In this document: piece by piece, positions 56,530 through 64,000 of the stretch
Layout of the letters: each line of letters opens with the position of its first letter
How positions within the stretch are numbered: position 1 is the first letter of the stretch
From: Oxalobacteraceae bacterium OTU3CINTB1
GTDB lineage: Bacteria > Pseudomonadota > Gammaproteobacteria > Burkholderiales > Burkholderiaceae_D
DNA length: 64,000 nt
Direction: 5' to 3'
Assembly: GCA_024123955.1 (NCBI GenBank)
Contig: CP099652.1
Coordinates: 6,076,001 to 6,140,000 of the forward strand
The notes under the pieces: model-generated
The model's input: the letters and a program-made list of their open reading frames with translations, nothing else
Told to the model about the DNA's origin: nothing
The model's database searches: none
Position numbers and translations under genes: made by a program

Positions 56530-57817
56530 GGGAGCCAAAGGTGAGCTGCTGCGCGCGGGCGGCAATGGCCGACGCCACCGACAATCCCGATTTGAGGCCG
56601 TCCTCATGGAAGCCGTAACCGGTCCAGGCGCCGGCGAACCACACGCGGTTGCGACCCTGGATGCGCGGCAGCCGCCGTTGCGCCTCGACCGCCGCCGCGT
56701 CGAACACCGGGTGGGCGTAATCGAATTCGCGCAGCACTTTTCGCGGATCCGGCGGCGTCAGGGGATTGAGCGAGACGATCACCGGCTGCTCGAAGGGCAA
56801 CGGCTGCAGTTTGTTCAACAGGTAGTGCACGCAAACGCGCGCTGGCCCGCCGCCCGCCTGACCATCGCCGCTGCCCTGGTAGTTCCACGCCGACCAGGCC
56901 TTGCGGTTCTCCGGCAGGCAGCTGGTGTCGGTGTGCAGCACGGCGCGATTGGCCTGGTAGCCCACCGCCGAGAGCACGCCGCGCTCCTCGTCGCTGGCGT
57001 CGGTCAGCAGCGCCAGCGACTGGTCGCTGTGCGTGGCCAGCACCACTTCGTCGAACAGCGCATTGCCCTGGGCCGAGCGCAGCGCCACACCGTGCGCGGT
57101 GCGCGCGATCGCCGTCACCGGCGTATTCAAATGCCGCTCGGGGATGCCGGCCAGCAGGCGCTCGACATACTGGCGCGAGCCGCCGCGCACCGTGCGCCAT
57201 TGCGGCCGGTCGTTCACCTGCAGCAGCCCGTGGTTGTGGCAAAACTGGACGAAACTGGCCAGCGGGAAGGCGAGCATCTGCTCGGACGGGCACGACCAGA
57301 TGCACGCCGCCATCGGCAATAAGTACCAACTGCAAAACTGTGCGCTGTAACCCTGCGCATCAAGGTATGATCCAAGGGAAATCTGCGGCGTCGATTGCGG
57401 CATTTGCGCCAGCGCCGTGGCGGCTTTGTTAAAACGCAGTATGTCGCGCAGCATGCGCAGGAAAGCCGGACGCAACAAGTTGCTTCGCTGACAAAAAACC
57501 TGGTCCAGATTGCCGCCGGCCCACTCCAGCAGACGGCCGCCGACCGGCAATTTGATGGAAAAGCCCATGTCGCTGGCGGCGGTGTCGACTTGCAGCTCGG
57601 CGAACAGCGCGGTCAGATGAGGATAGGTACGGTGATTGAAAACGAGGAAACCGGTGTCGACACCATGGGTTTCACCATCAAAAGTCACATCCACGGTATT
57701 ACTATGGCCGCCGAAATACCCGCCGGCCTCGTACAGCACCGCCTCGTGACCAGCTTGCACCAGACGATAAGCGCAGGAGAGCCCGGAAATTCCGCTGCCA
57801 ACAACAGCTATTTTCAT
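56519..57817 (-). CDS. FAD-dependent amine oxidase-like oxidoreductase
   Basis: 432 residues. N-terminal FAD loop 'IAVVGSGISGLSCAYRLVQAGHEAVLYEAGGYFGGHSNTV' and the C-terminal FAD segment 'RVWFAGAWTGYGFHEDGLKSGLSVA'. It is the flavin oxidoreductase of the FAD-DUF1365-Cfa set found in stress or light regulons of Rhodobacter and Pseudomonas. The first gene of the eight-gene operon, with GGTGGA as ribosome site. A candidate promoter and dyad lie at 57832-57865. Confidence 0.9.
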   Translation of the reverse strand: MKIAVVGSGISGLSCAYRLVQAGHEAVLYEAGGYFGGHSNTVDVTFDGETHGVDTGFLVFNHRTYPHLTALFAELQVDTAASDMGFSIKLPVGGRLLEWAGGNLDQVFCQRSNLLRPAFLRMLRDILRFNKAATALAQMPQSTPQISLGSYLDAQGYSAQFCSWYLLPMAACIWSCPSEQMLAFPLASFVQFCHNHGLLQVNDRPQWRTVRGGSRQYVERLLAGIPERHLNTPVTAIARTAHGVALRSAQGNALFDEVVLATHSDQSLALLTDASDEERGVLSAVGYQANRAVLHTDTSCLPENRKAWSAWNYQGSGDGQAGGGPARVCVHYLLNKLQPLPFEQPVIVSLNPLTPPDPRKVLREFDYAHPVFDAAAVEAQRRLPRIQGRNRVWFAGAWTGYGFHEDGLKSGLSVASAIAARAQQLTFGSHAA

Positions 57818-57831
57818 TATTTTCCACCGTT

Positions 57832-57865
57832 ACAAAATATTTTGTCCAGGACAACTCATGGGCAA
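57832..57865 (-). promoter_or_regulatory. Candidate operon promoter with MerR-type dyad
   Basis: Read on the minus strand: -35 TTGCCC (57860-57865), 17-bp spacer, -10 AAATAT (57837-57842). The spacer contains the dyad TTGTCC-A-GGACAA (57842-57854), and next to it is the 14-bp palindrome ACAAAATATTTTGT (57832-57845). A dyad between -35 and -10 is where MerR-family proteins bind, and the MerR gene is divergent from here. Promoter hexamers are approximate. Confidence 0.5.
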
Positions 57866-58091
57866 AGGCGATAATCAGTTAATTAGTTCTCAATGTCAAC
57901 TGCATGTCGTGGACAAGCTCTTTAGTACTGCTTATACGCACGCAGATGAGCTTTGGATGTGGAAACTTTTGAGGCAAAACGAAGGTAAAATGCAGGTCGC
58001 GCCGGATCAGAACCGCTTCCAGCGCCGTGCACCCCGACCCTGTGCCAACACTCGCGACTGTCGAACGACGGCAGACGCTTAAGATTCTCTA

Positions 58092-59039
58092 ATGACAACT
58101 ACTGTTTCTTCACAACCAGTTCCGAGCACGATCAGCGACGTCGAGCGAGACACCGGCGTTGCCAAGGAAACCCTGCGGGTATGGGAACGTCGCTACGACT
58201 TTCCCCAGCCGCTGCGCGACCCCAACGGCGAGCGCGTCTACCCGATCGAACAGGTGCAAAAGCTGCGTCTGGTCAAGCGCTTGATCGACCTCGGCTTCCG
58301 TCCGGGCAAGGTGATCCAGTTCAGCGCCGAGGAATTGCAGACCTTGACCGGCCAGGCCACCGGCGGCGTCAACGGCCCGTCGCTGCCGCCGCCCGAGCTG
58401 CAGCGCTATCTCGACTTGTGCAAAACCCATCAGATGGAAGCGCTGCGCCGCCAGTTGTCGCAGGCCTTGCTGATGATGGGCTTGAAAAGTTTCGTCATCG
58501 ACCTGGTCGCCCCGCTGACCACCCTGGTCGGCGACGCCTGGGCCAGCGGCCAGCTGGCCACGTTCGAGGAACACTTGTATACGGAGTCGCTGACGGTGGT
58601 GATGCGCAGCGCCATCTTCGCCATGCCGCAGGCGGCCGCCAGCAACCTGGGCGCGCCGCGCATCATGCTGACCACCCTGCCGCAGGAGCGCCACGGGCTG
58701 GGCTTGCTGATGGCCGAGGCCATGTGCGTGGCCGAAGGGGCCCACTGCATCTCGCTGGGCGTGCAAACGCCGCTGCTCGACATCGTCGAGGCGGCACGGG
58801 TGCAGCGGGTCGACATCATCGCGCTGTCGTTCTCGGCGGCGATGAATCCGCGCCAGGCGCTCGACGGCCTGGCCGAGCTGCATACCCGCCTCAACGGCAG
58901 CGTCGAACTGTGGGCCGGCGGCGGCAACGCCGCGCTCAAACGGCGCCGTCCGTCTTATGTGCGGGTGTTCGCGCTGGCAGACATCAGCGCCGCCATCACC
59001 GAATGGCGCATGCGCAACGCCAACGTCGCCACAGGCTGA
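58092..59039 (+). CDS. MerR-family regulator with B12-binding photoreceptor motifs (LitR/CarH-like)
   Basis: 315 residues. N-terminal winged helix of the MerR family (STISDVERDTGVAKETLRVWERRYDFPQP, VYPIEQVQKLRLVKRLIDLGF), then a helical cap and a Rossmann-type cobalamin domain. The light-sensor motifs of CarH/LitR are present: W-x9-EH as Trp150 ... Glu160-His161 (WASGQLATFEEH) and E-x-H-x2-G as Glu199-Arg-His201-Gly-Leu-Gly204, whose His would be the cobalt ligand. In CarH, light breaks the adenosylcobalamin bond and releases DNA. It is divergent from the FAD/Cfa operon, its expected target. Confidence 0.9.
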   Translation: MTTTVSSQPVPSTISDVERDTGVAKETLRVWERRYDFPQPLRDPNGERVYPIEQVQKLRLVKRLIDLGFRPGKVIQFSAEELQTLTGQATGGVNGPSLPPPELQRYLDLCKTHQMEALRRQLSQALLMMGLKSFVIDLVAPLTTLVGDAWASGQLATFEEHLYTESLTVVMRSAIFAMPQAAASNLGAPRIMLTTLPQERHGLGLLMAEAMCVAEGAHCISLGVQTPLLDIVEAARVQRVDIIALSFSAAMNPRQALDGLAELHTRLNGSVELWAGGGNAALKRRRPSYVRVFALADISAAITEWRMRNANVATG

Positions 59040-59158
59040 AAAAGTTGTCATTCCGGTAGCGGCCCACGGCCGCACGGCCGCGCTCTGGTAAAATAGCCGC
59101 ATTTCCCCGTGTCCGGCGCTGCCGGGCATCAGCTTGAAGCGCCCCCAACCACATATCC

Positions 59159-60223
59159 ATGTTTAGTTTCTTCAAGAAAAAACCTGTCGCCCCCGAGGCG
59201 CCAGAGGTCCAGATCCCCGCGCCGGCGTCCGTTGGTAGCGCTATTTCCAGCCCTGCCCCCAGCACCACTTCCGCCGTCGACGCTTATTTACCCGAGCCGC
59301 TGATGCCGATCGAGGAGCCGGCGCAGAAGCAGTCCTGGATGACGCGCCTGAAGGCCGGCCTGTCCAAAACCTCCAATAACCTGTCGCTGCTGTTCGTCGG
59401 CGCCAAGATCGACGACGACCTGTACGACGAGCTCGAAGCGGCGCTGCTGATGTCCGACGCCGGCGTCGACGCCACCGAATACCTGCTCGACGCCCTCAAG
59501 CAAAAGGTCAAGGACGACAAGCTGCTCGACGCCGCCGCCGTCAAGACCGCGCTCAAGCAGCTGATGGTCGAGTTGCTGACCCCGCTTCAGCGTCCGTTCG
59601 AGCTGGGCCGCCACCAGCCGATGGTGATGATGATCGCCGGCGTCAACGGCGCCGGCAAGACCACCACCATCGGCAAACTGGCCAAGCACATGCAATCGAA
59701 CGGCCAGTCGGTGCTGCTGGCCGCCGGCGACACCTTCCGCGCGGCCGCCCGCGAGCAATTGATGGTCTGGGGCCAGCGCAACAACATCACCGTGATCTCG
59801 CAAGCGTCGGGCGACCCGGCGGCCGTCTCGTTTGACGCCGTGCAGTCCGGCAAGGCGCGCGGCCTCGACGTGGTCATGATCGACACCGCCGGCCGTCTGC
59901 CGACCCAGTTGCACCTGATGGAAGAGTTGAAGAAGGTCCAGCGCGTCATCGGCAAGGGCATGGACGGCGCACCGCACGAAACGCTGCTGGTTATCGACGG
60001 CAATACCGGGCAAAATGCGTTGGCGCAAGTGAAAGCTTTCGACGACGCCCTGAAGCTGACCGGCCTGGTGATCACCAAACTGGACGGCACGGCCAAGGGC
60101 GGCGTGCTGGCGGCGATCGCCCGCGTGCGTCCGGTACCGGTGTATTTCATCGGCATCGGCGAAAAAATCGAAGACCTGCAGCCGTTCGTGGCCGCCGAGT
60201 TCGTCGACGCCTTGCTGCCGTAG
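59159..60223 (+). CDS. ftsY: Signal recognition particle receptor FtsY
   Basis: 354-residue SRP receptor GTPase that brings ribosomes with membrane proteins to SecYEG. A short acidic/variable N-terminus precedes the NG domain: 'FVGAKIDDDLYDELEAALLMSDAGVDAT', P-loop 'GVNGAGKTTTIGKLAKHM', 'DTFRAAAREQL', 'DTAGRLPTQ', 'TKLDGTAKGG', 'FIGIGEKIEDLQPF'. The order ftsY-ftsE-ftsX-rpoH is conserved from gammaproteobacteria. Confidence 0.95.
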   Translation: MFSFFKKKPVAPEAPEVQIPAPASVGSAISSPAPSTTSAVDAYLPEPLMPIEEPAQKQSWMTRLKAGLSKTSNNLSLLFVGAKIDDDLYDELEAALLMSDAGVDATEYLLDALKQKVKDDKLLDAAAVKTALKQLMVELLTPLQRPFELGRHQPMVMMIAGVNGAGKTTTIGKLAKHMQSNGQSVLLAAGDTFRAAAREQLMVWGQRNNITVISQASGDPAAVSFDAVQSGKARGLDVVMIDTAGRLPTQLHLMEELKKVQRVIGKGMDGAPHETLLVIDGNTGQNALAQVKAFDDALKLTGLVITKLDGTAKGGVLAAIARVRPVPVYFIGIGEKIEDLQPFVAAEFVDALLP

Positions 60224-60283
60224 TTTGCCACCGCGGTTGCCACGATAGTTGCCCACATAATTGCTCGGATAACCCCCCATTAC

Positions 60284-60940
60284 ATGATCGAATTCCGGAA
60301 CGTCTCGAAACAATACTCCCCCGACGCGATGGCGCTGCGCGACATCTCGCTCACGGTAGAAAAAGGCGAACTGGTGTTTCTTGCCGGCCCTTCGGGCGCC
60401 GGCAAATCCACGCTGTTGAAGATGATCGCCGCCATCGAGCGGCCCACCGCCGGCCACGTCATCGTCAACGGCCAGGACATCGCCCGCATCAAGCCGGCCG
60501 CCGTGCCGTTTCTGCGCCGCAATCTCGGACTGATCTTCCAGCAACAACGCCTGCTCAACGATCGCACCATCCTCGCCAACGTGATGTTGCCGCTGCTGGT
60601 GACGGGCGCCTCGCACCATCAGGCCGAGCAACGCGCCCGCGCCGCCCTCGACAAGGTCGGCCTGGCCGACCGCGCCAGCTCGCACCCGCTGGCCCTGTCC
60701 GGCGGCGAGCAGCAGCGCGTGTCGATCGCGCGCGCCATCGTCAACCGGCCGCAGGTGATCCTGGCCGATGAACCGACCGCCAACCTCGACCGTGCCAGCG
60801 CCAACAAGGTGCTCGACGCGCTCAAGGCCTTCCACTCGGTCGGCGTCACCTGCCTGATTTCCAGCCACGACGAGCAAATGCTCGACGCCGCCGCGCGCAT
60901 CATCCATCTCAACCAGGGTCAACTGGAGGTGGCGGCATGA
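60284..60940 (+). CDS. ftsE: Cell division ATP-binding protein FtsE
   Basis: 218-residue ABC ATPase. Walker A GPSGAGKS at residues 35-42, Q-loop 'LGLIFQQQRLL', signature 'LSGGEQQRVSIARA', Walker B 'VILADEPT', H-loop 'SSHD'. With FtsX it couples the Z ring to periplasmic peptidoglycan hydrolases (EnvC/amidase in E. coli). It overlaps ftsX by four bases (ATGA). Confidence 0.95.
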   Translation: MIEFRNVSKQYSPDAMALRDISLTVEKGELVFLAGPSGAGKSTLLKMIAAIERPTAGHVIVNGQDIARIKPAAVPFLRRNLGLIFQQQRLLNDRTILANVMLPLLVTGASHHQAEQRARAALDKVGLADRASSHPLALSGGEQQRVSIARAIVNRPQVILADEPTANLDRASANKVLDALKAFHSVGVTCLISSHDEQMLDAAARIIHLNQGQLEVAA

Positions 60941-61857
60941 CGTACTGGTTCCGCCAACACCGTTACGCGCTGTCCGCCGCGCTGGTGCATCTGCGCCGCT
61001 CGCCGGGCAGTTTCCTGTTCAATATTATTGTCGTGGCGATCGCACTGGCGCTGCCCTTCACGGGCGTGACGCTGCTCGACAACGTGCGCCCCATGTCGGA
61101 GCAATTGTCGGTCGATCCGGAAATCAGCGTCTTCGTCAAGCAGGACACGCCGCGCGACCAGGCCGAGGCGCTGGCCGTGCAGTTGCGCCAGACCTTGCCG
61201 GACAAGCAAGCCAAGATCATCTTCACCTCGCGTGAAAAAGCGCTCGAAGGCATGAAGGAAAAGAGCGGCCTGGCCGACGTGCTGACCACGCTCGGCGAAA
61301 ACCCGCTGCCGGACAGCTATGTGCTCAAGCTCGACGCCTTCCGCCTGGCCCAGTCCGGCGGCGACGTCGACCAGTTGGCCGAGCAGATCCGCGCGCTGCC
61401 GGGCGTCGACACGGTGCAGGTTGACTCGGCCTGGGTCAGGCGGCTGGCCGCGCTGCTGAATATCCTGCATCTGGGACTGCTGTTGCTGGCGGTTACCCTT
61501 GGCACCGTGGTGGTGGCCGTCATCTTCAACACCATCCGCCTCCAGGTGATGACGCAGCGCGAGGAAATCCTGGTATCCAAGCTGATCGGCGCGACCGACA
61601 GCTTCATCCACCGGCCCTTCTATTACACCGGAGCGCTGCTGGGCCTGTGCGCCGGCGGACTGGCGCTGGGCGCGGTGGCGCTGGCGCTGCGCCCGTTGAA
61701 CGTCGCGATTGCCGAATTCGCAAGATTGTACGCCTCCGAATTCCAGCTCACGCCGCTGCAACCGGTGATGATGGCTTTTCTGCTGGCCCTCTCGGCCGGC
61801 CTGGGCCTGATCGCCGCGCTGCTGTCGGTGCAGCGTCACCTGTCCCGCCTGAATTAA
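60937..61857 (+). CDS. ftsX: Cell division protein FtsX
   Basis: 306-residue four-helix membrane protein, partner of FtsE. Helix 1 near 20-45 (SFLFNIIVVAIALALPFTGVTLL), a periplasmic loop of about 120 residues (SVDPEISVFVKQDT...), then three helices (LLLAVTLGTVVVAVIFN; YYTGALLGLCAGGLALGAVALAL; MMAFLLALSAGLGLIAALLSV). The 'LQVMTQREEILVSKLIGATDSFIHRPF' cytoplasmic motif is typical. Confidence 0.95.
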   Translation: MTYWFRQHRYALSAALVHLRRSPGSFLFNIIVVAIALALPFTGVTLLDNVRPMSEQLSVDPEISVFVKQDTPRDQAEALAVQLRQTLPDKQAKIIFTSREKALEGMKEKSGLADVLTTLGENPLPDSYVLKLDAFRLAQSGGDVDQLAEQIRALPGVDTVQVDSAWVRRLAALLNILHLGLLLLAVTLGTVVVAVIFNTIRLQVMTQREEILVSKLIGATDSFIHRPFYYTGALLGLCAGGLALGAVALALRPLNVAIAEFARLYASEFQLTPLQPVMMAFLLALSAGLGLIAALLSVQRHLSRLN

Positions 61858-62056
61858 TTGCTGAGTTAATTCTGTCCGCCTTTCCGTGCGCCCGCGCACG
61901 GAAACGGCCGCCGCACCCGCCTACCATTGATACATCTCCCCCCGATCTCCCATTAAGTCAGGCCTAAGCTCCATGGCGCATGCTGTGTTTATCAAAAGCC
62001 ATTGTTCAGACCTACCCGATAGTATTTTCCCTATCGTGGCGATAAAAATAAGGTGA

Positions 62057-62086
62057 TTGGCACTCAATCGAGGAGAGTGCTAATAT
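62057..62086 (+). promoter_or_regulatory. CIRCE-like element and promoter of rpoH
   Basis: TTGGCACTC-N9-GAGTGCTAA at 62057-62083 matches the CIRCE consensus (TTAGCACTC-N9-GAGTGCTAA) with one mismatch; this is the HrcA operator. It coincides with a promoter: -35 TTGGCA (62057-62062), 18-bp spacer, -10 TAATAT (62081-62086). The arrangement predicts repression of rpoH by HrcA when cells are unstressed. Confidence 0.85.
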
Positions 62087-62200
62087 ATGAAAACTGCAGA
62101 GTTCATAACACTCCGCAGAAATGGTAATTAAGCAATATTTTCTGTCTTTGTGGCCCTCTGGGCACTACAAGACTTGGCAATTTCGAGCGAAGGAATGAAA

Positions 62201-63100
<900 letters not shown>

Positions 63101-63118
63101 AACGTCGAGGTCGGAGCA

Positions 63119-63156
63119 AAAAAAAGCCGCGCAGTGCGAACTGCGCGGTTTTTTTA
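63119..63156 (+). terminator. Intrinsic terminator after rpoH
   Basis: Stem CCGCGCAGT (63128-63135 region) and ACTGCGCGG around a GCGA loop, followed by seven T; A-run on the other side, so it may also serve the convergent gene at 63175-63798. Confidence 0.85.
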
Positions 63157-63174
63157 TGTGCACTCAGCGAACCA

Positions 63175-63798
63175 TCAAGCCATCTGCTCTGACCAAACGC
63201 CGGCGAAATAAACGAAGTCTCCAAAGTCGAGCTTTGTCGCATCCAAATGAAGCTCCTCGCACATATGCGGCAATTCTGCGGTGAATCTTATGAATGAGGC
63301 TTCGATTGCATCGGCACCCAGCAAAGGGCGGCCGCTACTTTGACAGTTATTGAGCCACCCGCGAACTTTCGACATCACATTCGTGACGCATTCAGCGTGT
63401 GCAGATATGTCTTGACCAGCGATGTCCGACAAGAACTGCTGATATCGGTATTGATCGCGATCAAAGATCAGTATTTTCTTCCTCGCTAACTGCCGACTCC
63501 CAAATGCCCGCGCGCCCAAATCGAGACCTAATTCGAACGGCATGTTGAAGCGGGGCAGCCCAGAAGTCACATCAGCTTCAGTGCGAGAAATATCGTGGAT
63601 GCCAAGACGGCTTTCTTTGATAAGTCGTTTGATCTTATCGAGCCTGACCTCACCAGAGTCGTTCTCTTCGATTGCTGAACGAGCGGAAAAACCACATGAT
63701 AGGACGCTGAATACAATGGCCCGCAGCAGAGGCTGATATCCGTCATCGAACGGGCAGTTGATAAAGACACTCTTCTCAAATACTGGCGGCCTTGGCAT
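63175..63798 (-). CDS. TIR-like / nucleoside-hydrolase-fold protein, unknown
   Basis: 207 residues, no signal or membrane helix. 'VFINCPFDDGYQPLLRAIVFSVLSCGFSARSAIEENDSGEVRLDKIKRLIKESRLGIHDISRTE' followed by 'LPRFNMPFELGLDLGARAFG' is a recurrent pattern of accessory proteins with a flavodoxin-like, TIR-like fold; 'FELGLDLGA' occupies the place of the catalytic Glu helix in TIR NADases or nucleoside 2-deoxyribosyltransferases. Function is unproven. It lies 10 bases after a short gene at the window edge. Base composition is visibly lower in GC than rpoH. Confidence 0.7.
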   Translation of the reverse strand: MPRPPVFEKSVFINCPFDDGYQPLLRAIVFSVLSCGFSARSAIEENDSGEVRLDKIKRLIKESRLGIHDISRTEADVTSGLPRFNMPFELGLDLGARAFGSRQLARKKILIFDRDQYRYQQFLSDIAGQDISAHAECVTNVMSKVRGWLNNCQSSGRPLLGADAIEASFIRFTAELPHMCEELHLDATKLDFGDFVYFAGVWSEQMA

Positions 63799-63808
63799 CT
63801 AACAGGCT

Positions 63809-64000
63809 CTAGTTGCGCTTTTCTGATCGTTTAACAGCGTTAAGAACAGCCTCACGCATTAAATTCTTATCGCGACTGGTCTTAACATCCGGCTCGCGAA
63901 TAATCTGGCCGGTCGCGGTGTGAATAATCAACTCGCCCAACTGGGGCGATTTTCGCGCAGCGGAGATTGCCTCCCACTTAGTATCGTATGTGTCGATAAT
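63809..64000 (-). CDS. DUF2188-like small protein, 5' end outside window
   Basis: Open frame of 63 visible codons ending at TAG (63809), reading 'YDTKWEAISAARKSPQLGELIIHTATGQIIREPDVKTSRDKN' and a Lys/Arg-rich end. The pattern 'A-x-x-AAR...GELIIH...G-x-I' resembles small DUF2188 proteins. It starts beyond 64000, so size is unknown. It lies directly upstream of the TIR-like gene (10-base gap) and is probably in the same operon. Confidence 0.6.
   Translation of the reverse strand: MIDTYDTKWEAISAARKSPQLGELIIHTATGQIIREPDVKTSRDKNLMREAVLNAVKRSEKRN

Overview
The window looks like a chromosomal segment of a high-GC betaproteobacterium of the Oxalobacteraceae (Massilia / Duganella / Janthinobacterium group). 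The family call rests on gene order and protein character: coaE-zapD-yacG; mutT-DUF815-argJ-secA-DUF721-lpxC next to a complete dcw cluster; ftsY-ftsE-ftsX-rpoH; and a 'porin_4' type general porin. It was read by eye, with no database search.

Layout. 1-1642 (+): coaE (5' end outside the window), zapD, yacG. 1655-3557 (-): anti-sigma/ECF sigma pair and a DUF3455 lipoprotein. 3804-6344 (-): mutT, DUF815 ATPase, argJ. 6725-10040 (+): porin, small periplasmic binding protein and orphan sensor kinase. 10199-15557: secA (-), dciA-like (+), lpxC (-), EamA transporter (-). 16072-20314: an accessory islet of one small secreted protein (+) and a tightly coupled four-gene operon (-) encoding a secreted trypsin-like protease, a two-helix membrane protein and two further secreted proteins. 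20682-26369: VOC protein, solitary cytochrome oxidase subunit I with DUF2244 and DUF2628 proteins, a divergent regulator/methyltransferase pair, and a peroxiredoxin. 26501-43746 (-): the whole division and cell wall cluster, transcribed as mraZ-rsmH-ftsL-ftsI-murE-murF-mraY-murD-ftsW-murG-murC-ddl-ftsQ-ftsA-ftsZ, with a MraZ box array and promoter at 43827-43898. 44448-48278: glpK (-), the RNase P RNA gene rnpB (-), a ThDP enzyme (+). 48303-49997 (-): a small secreted protein and a general porin. 50814-59039: an eight-gene operon (-; FAD oxidoreductase, DUF1365, cyclopropane synthase, chalcone-isomerase-like, MFS, DUF3833, SDR, NTF2-like) divergent from a MerR regulator that keeps the adenosylcobalamin photoreceptor motifs. 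59159-63100 (+): ftsY, ftsE, ftsX, rpoH, with a CIRCE-like element in front of rpoH. 63175-64000 (-): an accessory two-gene unit cut by the window edge.

How the genes work together. Much of the window is the growth machinery: precursor synthesis (murC-F, ddl, mraY, murG), septal synthesis (ftsW, ftsI, ftsQ, ftsL), the Z ring and its modulators (ftsZ, ftsA, zapD, ftsE, ftsX), protein export (secA, ftsY) and the outer membrane (lpxC, porins). Most of these genes overlap by 1-4 bases (ATGA, GTGA or TGATG junctions), so translation is probably coupled. The accessory parts of most interest are the 16.5-20.3 kb secreted-protease operon, the light/B12-type regulator with its lipid-modification operon, and the two-gene unit at the right edge. 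Two families of palindromic repeats lie between genes: about 100 bp at 10033 and 48181, and a 28-bp motif at 3673, 3764 and 24135.
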